A DNA stretch of 19,481 bases, from contig CAAFZG010000129.1 in NCBI GenBank assembly GCA_900767505.1, positions 1-19,481 of the forward strand, in the 5' to 3' direction. The notes under the pieces were generated by a model. That model ran no database searches, was not told the DNA's origin, and saw only the letters and a program-made list of their open reading frames with translations. This stretch comes from Methanomassiliicoccales archaeon. Lineage in GTDB: Archaea; Thermoplasmatota; Thermoplasmata; Methanomassiliicoccales; Methanomethylophilaceae. This document shows positions 7,313-13,273 of this stretch, in pieces (the first letter of the stretch is position 1; each line of letters opens with the position of its first letter). A program made the position numbers and the translations under genes.

Positions 7313-8229
7313 TGCCGGAGATCCTCTTCCTCGGCACGAGCGCGGCGGTTCCGTCAAAGACGCGCGCCACCTCGTGCATCGCATTCCGCAGCGGGCCCGA
7401 CATAATCCTGATGGACTGCGGCGAAGGAGCCCAGCGCCAGCTCATGCTTTCGACATTCTCTTTCATGAAAGTCAGAGCGATATTGATCACGCATCTGCAC
7501 GGGGACCATGTCTTCGGACTTCCGGGACTGCTTCAGACCATGAGCCTCTCCAACCGTTCGGAACCCGTCATAGTGTGCGGCCCCGTCGGCACCGCGAAGG
7601 CGCTGGACGCCATGATGTCGGTAACCGAGGGGGAGACGCAGTACGAGGTGCGCGTGATCGAGGTCTCCGGAGGAGAGGAGATCGATGTCAAAGGGATGAA
7701 GATCATTCCCTATCCAACGGAACACGGCATCGCGTCCGTCGGTTATGTCATCAAGGACAGGGACAGACCCGGCAACATAGATGCCGAGAAGGCCAGATCG
7801 CTCGGCATCACCTCCGGAAAGGAGATGGGCATGCTGAAATCGGGCAAGACCGTCCGCGGCGTGAGGCCGTCCGATGTCGTGTCCCCGCCGACGGAAGGCT
7901 ACAGGATAGCGTACAGCGGAGACACCGTCCCCTGCGAATCCGAGACGGAAGCGATCCGCAATGTGGACGTTCTGATCCATGAGTCCACATACATGGACGT
8001 GGAATCCCAGCAGGCCAAAGACCATTTCCATACGACCGCCAAACAGGCTGCGGAGATAGCATCTAAAGCGGGGGTCGGATCGATGATACTGACCCACCTG
8101 AGCAACCGCTACGACGACCATGAGAAGGTCCGTGCGGAAGCGGCATCGGTCTTCGAGAAGACGTTCGTGGCAGATGACATGCATCTGTACGAACTCAGCT
8201 CGAAGGGACTGCGTCTGAGATCAAATTAA
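7312..8229 (+). CDS. rnz: Ribonuclease Z (tRNase Z)
   Basis: 305-residue metallo-beta-lactamase-fold endonuclease that cuts tRNA precursors at the 3' side of the discriminator base. It begins MPEILFLGTSAAVPSK, the family start. Zinc ligands are HLHGDH (His61, His63, Asp65, His66), His138 (PTEHG), Asp204 (YSGDT) and His262 (LTHLS). Between them is the flexible-arm region with AEKARSLGITSGK, as in other tRNase Z short forms; length is normal (about 305-310). The ATG at 7312 overlaps the previous stop. The 3' end overlaps the convergent HTH-CBS gene by 9 bp. Confidence 0.95.
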   Translation: MPEILFLGTSAAVPSKTRATSCIAFRSGPDIILMDCGEGAQRQLMLSTFSFMKVRAILITHLHGDHVFGLPGLLQTMSLSNRSEPVIVCGPVGTAKALDAMMSVTEGETQYEVRVIEVSGGEEIDVKGMKIIPYPTEHGIASVGYVIKDRDRPGNIDAEKARSLGITSGKEMGMLKSGKTVRGVRPSDVVSPPTEGYRIAYSGDTVPCESETEAIRNVDVLIHESTYMDVESQQAKDHFHTTAKQAAEIASKAGVGSMILTHLSNRYDDHEKVRAEAASVFEKTFVADDMHLYELSSKGLRLRSN

Positions 8230-8784
8230 CTTCAGGATGTCGGCATTGGTTATCATGCCGATGATCTTCCCTTTCTTGGACACCAGGATCGCATCCGTGT
8301 TCCCCATCAGCGACGTGACCGCCGACATCGGCGTGCTGTCCAGAACCACGGGATATGACTCGTCCATCACCTTGAATATCTGGGCCTGCCCGAGCTGTTC
8401 CATGGTCGTGCCCTGTCTGAGAAGCTCGAATATCCCCCTTTCCGAGATGCTCCCCACAGGTACGTCCCCTTTGAAAACGGGAAGCTGGGAGTAGCCGGTG
8501 GACATCATCAGATCCGTGGCCTTGTGCACCTTGTCGGTGCTCTGTATCGACACGACACCGCGGGATGCCACATCCACGGCCGTGAGCATCTTCCCCTCTG
8601 TCTGCTTGAGCGCGTCCAGAGCCTCGAACAGCTTGACCACCGTCTCGTAACTTGCGGAGGTCGTTCCGCGTTCTATCTTCGCTATGGTGCTCTGACTGAT
8701 GCCGGAGACGGCACCCAGCTCCATCTGCGTAACATCCAGTGACTTCCTGAGACGCTTGATCTCGGATGTCGGAGGGAATCTCAT
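8221..8784 (-). CDS. HTH (XRE-type) and CBS-pair transcriptional regulator
   Basis: 187 residues. An N-terminal helix-turn-helix of the XRE/Cro type covers about residues 8-58 (LDVTQMELGAVSGISQSTIAKIERG is the classic core). Two CBS domains follow, about 65-120 and 133-187 (QLPVFKGDVPVGSISE; AILVSKKGKIIGMITNADIL). CBS pairs bind adenosyl ligands such as AMP, ATP or SAM, so this is probably a ligand-sensing DNA-binding protein. It is divergent from mat, 92 bp apart with facing promoters, so SAM or ATP sensing with control of mat is an attractive inference. The ATG at 8784 gives the usual MRFPP start; a leader of about nine bases is predicted from the TATA-like box. Its 3' end overlaps rnz by 9 bp. 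Confidence 0.9.
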   Translation of the reverse strand: MRFPPTSEIKRLRKSLDVTQMELGAVSGISQSTIAKIERGTTSASYETVVKLFEALDALKQTEGKMLTAVDVASRGVVSIQSTDKVHKATDLMMSTGYSQLPVFKGDVPVGSISERGIFELLRQGTTMEQLGQAQIFKVMDESYPVVLDSTPMSAVTSLMGNTDAILVSKKGKIIGMITNADILKLI

Positions 8785-8801
8785 CGGACTCGTTCATGTA
8801 T

Positions 8802-8840
8802 TATTCTTATTTGAATATATTTGGCAATAGATATTATAAA
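8802..8840. promoter_or_regulatory. Divergent promoter region of the HTH-CBS gene and mat
   Basis: Plus strand: TATTATAAA (8832-8840), predicting a mat transcript start near 8861. Minus strand: AAATATATTC (8813-8822), predicting a start near 8793 for the regulator. TATTC-N6-GAATA (8802-8817) overlaps the minus-strand box and could be an autoregulatory site, but 5-bp arms in AT-rich sequence are weak evidence. Confidence 0.5.
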
Positions 8841-8876
8841 CAACGAATCATTGACACCCCAAAGAGGCAATTGAAT

Positions 8877-10100
8877 ATGAGCAAGAACATCTACGTTGAG
8901 GGACTCAATGAGATCCCCGTCCCCATGAGGAGAGTCGAGATCGTCGAGAGGAAAGGAATCGGACACCCCGACTCCGTTTCCGATGCACTCGCAGAGGAGG
9001 TCAGCAAGGCACTCTGCAGGATGTACAAGAAGGAGTTCGGACACGTTCTCCACCACAACACCGACGAGACTCAGATCGCCGCAGGACAGGCTGCCCCCAG
9101 ATTCGGAGGCGGATCGGTCATCGACCCCACATACATCCTTCTCGTAGGACGCGCCACCACACACGTCGGCGAGGGAAAGGACCTCAAATCCCTGCCCTGC
9201 AAGCCTGTCGCGCTCAAAGCAGCCCATGATTACCTCTCCAAGACATTCCCCAACCTCGACGTCGACTCGGACATCATCCTCGACGCCAAGATCGGAATGG
9301 GATCCGACGACCTCACCGGAGTCTACAAGGCATCCGGACACCTGGCCAACGACACATCCTTCGGAGTCGGATACGCACCCTACTCCATCACCGATTCCGT
9401 CGTCCTCAAGACCGAGGAGTACGTCAACGGAGCCATGAAGAAGGATCTCCCCGAGACCGGACAGGACGTCAAGGTCATGGCCTCGAGGGTCGGAAAGGAC
9501 CTCACCGTCACCATCGCTTGCGCCATGGTCGACAAGCACATCCCCGACGCATCCCACTACCAGTCCGTCATCGAGGAGATGTACCAGAAGGTCACCGACA
9601 ACGCACTGAAGGTCATCGGAGACGAGGACATCAACTTCAAACTCGACATCAACACCGGAGACGACTACGACCGCGGAGTCTACTACCTCACATGCACCGG
9701 ACTCTCCCAGGAGATGGGAGACGACGGATCCGTCGGTAGGGGTAACAGGTGCAACGGTCTGATCACACCCTACAGGCCCATGTCCATGGAGGCCACCTCC
9801 GGAAAGAACCCGATCACCCACATCGGAAAGATCTACAACGTCATGTCCAAACTCATCGCAGAGGACGTTGCCAAGAAGGTCACCAACGAGGCCGAGATCA
9901 GGGTCAGGCTCCTTTCACAGATCGGAAAGCCTGTCTCCCAGCCTCTCAACGCATCCATCCAGATCGTGCTCCCCGATGCCGAGAACGACCCCCACCTCGC
10001 CACATGGAAATCCGAGGCGGAGTCCATCGCATACGACTGGCTCGACAATGTCGACAGGGTCTCGGACATGATCATCGAAGGAAAGGTCCGTACCTTCTGA
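8877..10100 (+). CDS. mat: Archaeal S-adenosylmethionine synthetase
   Basis: 407 residues of the archaeal-class methionine adenosyltransferase (unlike bacterial MetK), which makes SAM from methionine and ATP. Motifs: ERKGIGHPDSVSDALAEEVS (His30), HHNTDETQIAAGQAAPRFGGGSVIDP, KIGMGSDD, TGDDYDRGVYYLT and VGRGNRCNGLI. Length equals the family norm (about 400). The ATG at 8877 is supported by GAGG (8864-8867) and the family start; an upstream in-frame ATG would extend through the promoter and is rejected. Codon use is strongly biased (glycine nearly all GGA, isoleucine nearly all ATC, arginine AGG/AGA), suggesting high expression, as expected for a methyl-metabolising archaeon. It is followed by a strong terminator hairpin. 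Confidence 0.97.
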   Translation: MSKNIYVEGLNEIPVPMRRVEIVERKGIGHPDSVSDALAEEVSKALCRMYKKEFGHVLHHNTDETQIAAGQAAPRFGGGSVIDPTYILLVGRATTHVGEGKDLKSLPCKPVALKAAHDYLSKTFPNLDVDSDIILDAKIGMGSDDLTGVYKASGHLANDTSFGVGYAPYSITDSVVLKTEEYVNGAMKKDLPETGQDVKVMASRVGKDLTVTIACAMVDKHIPDASHYQSVIEEMYQKVTDNALKVIGDEDINFKLDINTGDDYDRGVYYLTCTGLSQEMGDDGSVGRGNRCNGLITPYRPMSMEATSGKNPITHIGKIYNVMSKLIAEDVAKKVTNEAEIRVRLLSQIGKPVSQPLNASIQIVLPDAENDPHLATWKSEAESIAYDWLDNVDRVSDMIIEGKVRTF

Positions 10101-10119
10101 GTCGAAAAAAGAAACCAAA

Positions 10120-10160
10120 GGCCGTCTCCGGAAGGGGACGGCCGTCTTTCCATTTTTCTC
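10120..10160 (+). terminator. Terminator hairpin of mat
   Basis: Ten-base stem GGCCGTCTCC (10120-10129) pairing with GGGGACGGCC (10134-10143), with one G-U pair and a GGAA loop, then a T-rich tail around CATTTTTCTC. It starts 20 bases after the mat stop. Confidence 0.8.
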
Positions 10161-10164
10161 CCGC

Positions 10165-10398
10165 TTGTCGCCTTAACACGGTTTACCTGCCAAGTATGCA
10201 TCAGGGCGGCTGTTGTACCATTATTCCAAGTCGAAAACACGGAGGATACCTCCAAAACAGGCTTGCGGCGATGGGATTTCGAATAAACACGCTAACTACC
10301 CAGTTCCGGAAACGTGTCTGGGTTCCAGAGTTACATAGCTTAACCGCCAATGGCTTTTTTAATCCAGACTACATTATTCGTCCATACAAGGTGTTGCA
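10165..10398. other. Spacer before the DUF4443 gene with hairpins and an open frame
   Basis: No recognised gene. It contains a short hairpin GGAGG-ATA-CCTCC (10241-10253) and a larger foldback (10293-10333): TAACT and ACCCAG pairing with CTGGGT and AGTTA, with TTCCGGAA in the loop. An ATG at 10196 opens 68 codons in frame, ending TGA at 10400-10402 in ATGA overlap with the DUF4443 start. Its codons (TTA, CTA, AGT, ATA) are unlike the neighbours and it has no ribosome site, so I do not call it a gene. I could not fit a tRNA, SRP RNA or RNase P RNA. Confidence 0.4.
10354..10393 (+). promoter_or_regulatory. Promoter and ribosome site of the DUF4443 gene
   Basis: TATA-like CTTTTTTAATCC (10354-10365) predicts a transcript start near 10384. 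AAGGTG (10388-10393) lies five bases before the ATG at 10399. The upstream foldback (10293-10333) would then be outside this mRNA. Confidence 0.55.
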
Positions 10399-10983
10399 AT
10401 GAAAATCATCGATGAACCCCAGTTCGGCCCGATGTTTCGTTTCAATGATGCGAATGTGTACTGGGCCCTGCATGTACTTTCCGACGGGAAACGTGTCGGA
10501 CGCAAGAGACTTGCCGAAGAGATCGGCGTCGGAGAAGGCAGCATGCGCAGGATCATCGACACCCTGAAGGAATGGGAGTTCATCCAGATCAAACAGACCG
10601 GGATAACCATAACAAGGGCCGGACTGTCCTTCCTCGAGCAGCTCCCCATGAGGGTCGTGGACATCGATGCTGGAGATGCCGTGGTCGGTCAGTATCAGCA
10701 GGCGATCCTGGTCTCCGGATGCGCGGACAAGGTCGTCAACGGTATGGAGCAGAGGGATGCGGGGATCAAAGTGGGTGCAGAGGGATGCACGACCATTGTC
10801 ATCCGCGACGGAAAGCTCATGGTACCCCCGGACTGGAACATGGACGAGGAGAAGCCCGAACTCGCATACAAGATCCGCAAAGAATCCGGGATAACCCAAT
10901 CCGATGCCCTCATCATCGGCGGTGCCGAGACCAAGGCCGCAGCAGTTGAAGCGGCCGTATCTGCGGCGCTCCAGATGTTCTGA
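10399..10983 (+). CDS. DUF4443 protein with N-terminal winged helix
   Basis: 194 residues. The N-terminal winged-helix-like domain covers about residues 15-80 (NDANVYWALHVL, GRKRLAEEIGVGEGSMRRIIDTL, then TRAGLSFLEQLP). The C-terminal domain, about 95-194, carries the pattern I know from archaeal DUF4443: AILVSGCADKVVNGMEQRDAGIKVGAEGCTTIV, then DALIIGGAETKAAAVEAAVSAAL. It is probably a DNA-binding regulator with a small-molecule or structural C-domain; ligand unknown. It has its own TATA-like box and AAGGTG site. The TIM-barrel gene starts nine bases after its stop, so the two form an operon. Confidence 0.8.
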   Translation: MKIIDEPQFGPMFRFNDANVYWALHVLSDGKRVGRKRLAEEIGVGEGSMRRIIDTLKEWEFIQIKQTGITITRAGLSFLEQLPMRVVDIDAGDAVVGQYQQAILVSGCADKVVNGMEQRDAGIKVGAEGCTTIVIRDGKLMVPPDWNMDEEKPELAYKIRKESGITQSDALIIGGAETKAAAVEAAVSAALQMF

Positions 10984-10992
10984 GGAATTCAA

Positions 10993-11931
10993 TTGCGCCA
11001 CCTGTTCAGCCATACGGTGTACAGCGACACCGCCCTCTTCGGGGATGATGTCCACAGGTTCCTGGGCGGTATAGGCGCCGACGGCATCGAACTTCTCACG
11101 TCGTATGAGAGGCCGGACGGATCCTACAGGGGAATAGTCGAATCCGTCCACCTCCCCTATGCCACGGATTGGATGTCCGCATGGAACGGCAGACCTTACG
11201 ACCTCGATCGGGAATCGGCAAGATACTACATGTTCGGTTACGACAGGGACGAGATCGTATCGAACATCAGGGATGCGATAGGATTCGCTTCCGACCTTTC
11301 CCCTTCTTACGGCGTGTTCCATGCCGCCAACGGCTCTCTCAAGGACCTGTACAGGCGCAGATGCGACCTGACCGACGAGACCGTGCTCAAGGCGTTCTGC
11401 GAGATGATGAACCGCGTGGTATCGGACTTCCCCGGAGGCGAACCGCCTTTCAGGATATTGTTTGAGAACCTCTGGTGGCCCGGATTGAGACTTGTGGACG
11501 ATTCGGATTTCAGGATCATGCAGGACCTTCTTGAGTTCGACAACTGGGGGATCTGCCTCGACACCGGGCATCTCATGAACTGTCTGCCGGACATACGCTC
11601 CGAACAGGACGGAATACACGCGCTTGAATCGATATTCTCATCTTACTGCAGCGACCTGGTAGGCCGCATAGATGCTTTGCATTTCCACTGGAGCGCCTCG
11701 TGGGACTACAGATCGTCCTTCACGGAAAGGGAGCTGTCCGAGCCTCTGGAGGACTTCATAACGTCCGTATACCCCCACATCACGAAGATAGACCAGCACA
11801 TGCCCTTCTCGGACCCTTCCTGCCGCAGACTCGTCGAGATCCTGAATCCTACATATCTGACGCACGAGCTTCCCGGTTCCAAGGCCGGCGTTGTGGAGGA
11901 TTTCGTGCAGCAGAGGAACTTATTCCTGTGA
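10993..11931 (+). CDS. Xylose isomerase-like TIM-barrel protein (AP endonuclease 2 family)
   Basis: 312 residues with sugar-phosphate isomerase / endonuclease IV-type barrel features: a metal-ligand glutamate in LFENLWWPG (Glu158), CLDTGH (Asp190, His193), ALHFHWS (His230, His232), KIDQH (about 266-269) and LTHELPG (His291, Glu292). The metal site looks intact; substrate cannot be told. The start is TTG at 10993, preceded by GAGGAATTCAA, an 11-base block identical in sequence and spacing to the one before rpl40e. No ATG fits near the N-terminus. It is co-transcribed with the DUF4443 gene. Endonuclease IV itself is unlikely, since its full set of nine metal ligands is not evident. Confidence 0.8.
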   Translation: MRHLFSHTVYSDTALFGDDVHRFLGGIGADGIELLTSYERPDGSYRGIVESVHLPYATDWMSAWNGRPYDLDRESARYYMFGYDRDEIVSNIRDAIGFASDLSPSYGVFHAANGSLKDLYRRRCDLTDETVLKAFCEMMNRVVSDFPGGEPPFRILFENLWWPGLRLVDDSDFRIMQDLLEFDNWGICLDTGHLMNCLPDIRSEQDGIHALESIFSSYCSDLVGRIDALHFHWSASWDYRSSFTERELSEPLEDFITSVYPHITKIDQHMPFSDPSCRRLVEILNPTYLTHELPGSKAGVVEDFVQQRNLFL

Positions 11932-11941
11932 GTTCTGGACC

Positions 11942-11985
11942 CGTCTGTCCGTACTTTAGCGACAGCCCGTCCAGCAGACGTTTTC
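11942..11985 (+). terminator. Probable terminator after the TIM-barrel gene
   Basis: CGTCTG (11942-11947) pairs with CAGACG (11975-11980), followed at once by TTTTC. An alternative inner pairing, CTGTC (11945-11949) with GACAG (11961-11965), competes for the same bases. It starts 11 bases after the stop. The large loop lowers confidence. Confidence 0.4.
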
Positions 11986-12017
11986 ACTGATGCTGAACAC
12001 TGAAAAACTGACTCAAC

Positions 12018-12056
12018 TTTATTTATACTACCTCTCTATTCGCAACTCATAGAGGA
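12018..12056 (+). promoter_or_regulatory. Promoter and ribosome site of rpl40e
   Basis: TATA box TTTATTTATA (12018-12027), predicted start near 12048-12052, and GAGGA (12052-12056) six bases before the ATG at 12063, giving a leader of about a dozen bases. Confidence 0.65.
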
Positions 12057-12062
12057 ATTCAA

Positions 12063-12212
12063 ATGGCACGTTTCAAAGAGGCTGAGCACAGGCTCCTTGA
12101 CAAGACGGTCTGCATGTCCTGCTACGCCACCAACCCCAAGAAGGCTGACAGGTGCAGGAAATGCGGTTCCAAGGATCTCAGGCCCAAGGCCAAAGAGAGC
12201 AGAAAGCAGTGA
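12063..12212 (+). CDS. rpl40e: Large subunit ribosomal protein L40e
   Basis: 49 residues, beginning MARFKEAEHRLLDKTVC. Four cysteines in CxxC...CxxC spacing (Cys17, Cys20, Cys31, Cys34) form the zinc ribbon. The tail CGSKDLRPKAKESRKQ is typical of archaeal L40e, a small basic protein of the 50S subunit found only in archaea and eukaryotes (where it is fused to ubiquitin). Length matches archaeal forms (about 46-50). It has its own promoter and a clear ribosome site, and appears to be a single-gene unit followed by a strongly folded spacer. Confidence 0.95.
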   Translation: MARFKEAEHRLLDKTVCMSCYATNPKKADRCRKCGSKDLRPKAKESRKQ

Positions 12213-12234
12213 TTACTGCCAATATTGATTTTTA

Positions 12235-12298
12235 CGGCCGGCATCGGCCGGCATTCATTCGGATTAGCTCGGGCTATGCCCGACTAGTCCGATGCCCC
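12235..12298 (+). other. Strong RNA foldback with tandem 10-bp repeat
   Basis: CGGCCGGCAT occurs twice in tandem (12235-12254). Then CGGATTAG-C-TCGGGC (12260-12274) pairs with GCCCGACTAGTCCG (12278-12291): 14 pairs with one bulged C and one G-U, closed by a TAT loop. GGCAT (12250-12254) pairs with ATGCC (12292-12296), extending the stem past a 5-base bulge. It begins 22 bases after the rpl40e stop, following ATTTTTA. It could be an rpl40e 3' structure or a small RNA; there is no T-tract directly after it. Confidence 0.55.
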
Positions 12299-12316
12299 TG
12301 TGGCATGAACATTATC

Positions 12317-12330
12317 TACGGATATCCGTA
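12317..12330. promoter_or_regulatory. 14-bp perfect palindrome before the response regulator gene
   Basis: TACGGATATCCGTA, 26 bases before the ATG at 12357, overlapping the TATA-like TATCCGTATACC (about 12322-12333). It is well placed for repression or autoregulation of the REC-DUF835/eno unit. The binding protein is unknown. Confidence 0.5.
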
Positions 12331-12356
12331 TACCATATCGTTCGAAGGCTGATTCC

Positions 12357-13268
12357 ATGAAGATACTCATCGTTGATGACAATGTGGCCATCCAGGAGAT
12401 CGTGAAGGACATCCTGGTCGAGGTTGGTCACATCGTACGTCTGGCCAGCAGCATCGACGAGGCTGTGGAGAAGACGGTCGTGTTCAGTCCCGACGTCGTC
12501 ATGCTGGACTCCCAGATCGATGACGATGACGGCCTGCGCTATGTGTCCAAGGTGAAGGAGACGGAACCTGACATAGACATCAGGATAATCCTGATCAAGA
12601 ATTCCGCCGAGATCGCCCCCAAGGACATCCCCGAGATTAAGGAATGCATAGACAAGCCGTTCAAATCCACGGACATCATAAACGCCATCGACCGTCTGAA
12701 CAGTTCCGAGACAGAGGCCAAGGCCATCGAATCCTCCAAGAAGAAAAAGAAGAAGCTGTTCTCATTCCATAAGAAGAGCAGTATCGCCCATACCGACAAC
12801 GGCAGACCGGACGATGTCACGGAATTCGGGAAATCTTATGTCTTCTTCGAATCGGAACCGGATTCCATCTACACATTCACATCCATGTTCGACCCGGACA
12901 AATTCGATGTCCTGATCGTGACGTCGGACAGGGCGAAGGCCATCAAAGAGAGATTCAACTATGACAGCATCGACATCATGCCCCTTGCCGCCACACCGAG
13001 GGCCGGAACGAAGGATATCCATGCCCTGGGTACGATAATGAGGTACATCGATGATTTCATCGAGAACAATTCCAGACCGGTCATCATATTCGACTCCCTG
13101 CAGATGTTCATAGAATGCAACGGGCTCGGGATGACACTGATGCTGATCCAACAGATCCTCACGACACAGAGCAAACCATTCACATTGGCGGTATCCGTGG
13201 ACGACACCGACCTCACGGACAAGGACCGTGGGATACTGCTTCATAATATGACGGAATACAGAAAGTGA
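12357..13268 (+). CDS. Response regulator with receiver and DUF835 domains
   Basis: 303 residues. The receiver domain covers about 1-115, with the acidic pair Asp7-Asp8, phosphoacceptor Asp51 (VVMLDSQID) and Lys100-Pro101 (IDKPF); Asn82-Ser83 stands where Thr/Ser is usual. A basic linker follows (KKKKKKLFSFHKK, about 127-140). From about 155 to 300 is a DUF835-like domain: GKSYVFFESEPDSIYTF, VLIVTSDRAK, DDFIENNSRPVIIFDSLQMFIECNGLGMTLMLIQQIL. DUF835 is common in archaeal signalling proteins; its role is unknown. There is no DNA-binding domain, so output is probably by protein contact. No sensor kinase is nearby. The stop lies five bases before the eno ATG, so the two are probably co-transcribed. 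Confidence 0.85.
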   Translation: MKILIVDDNVAIQEIVKDILVEVGHIVRLASSIDEAVEKTVVFSPDVVMLDSQIDDDDGLRYVSKVKETEPDIDIRIILIKNSAEIAPKDIPEIKECIDKPFKSTDIINAIDRLNSSETEAKAIESSKKKKKKLFSFHKKSSIAHTDNGRPDDVTEFGKSYVFFESEPDSIYTFTSMFDPDKFDVLIVTSDRAKAIKERFNYDSIDIMPLAATPRAGTKDIHALGTIMRYIDDFIENNSRPVIIFDSLQMFIECNGLGMTLMLIQQILTTQSKPFTLAVSVDDTDLTDKDRGILLHNMTEYRK

Positions 13269-13273
13269 TTAAC

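Noticed and set aside
8766..8876. In-frame N-terminal extension of mat
   Set aside because: It would translate through the mat TATA box and GAGG site; the family start is the ATG at 8877.
8781..9821. 346-codon open frame opposite mat
   Set aside because: A shadow of mat codon use (Gly/Val/Asp-rich, low complexity). The mat frame has all family motifs, a ribosome site and a terminator.
10261..10345. Possible tRNA or other known structured RNA
   Set aside because: No T-arm GTTCRA motif, no anticodon stem and no acceptor pairing. The hairpin does not match SRP or RNase P RNA.
10369..11619. 416-codon open frame opposite the DUF4443 and TIM-barrel genes
   Set aside because: It crosses two real genes and their junction, and its own promoter and ribosome site are not evident.
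12235..12254. Tandem CGGCCGGCAT repeat as a CRISPR or mobile-element end
   Set aside because: Only two adjacent 10-bp copies with no spacers, no transposase and no target duplication.
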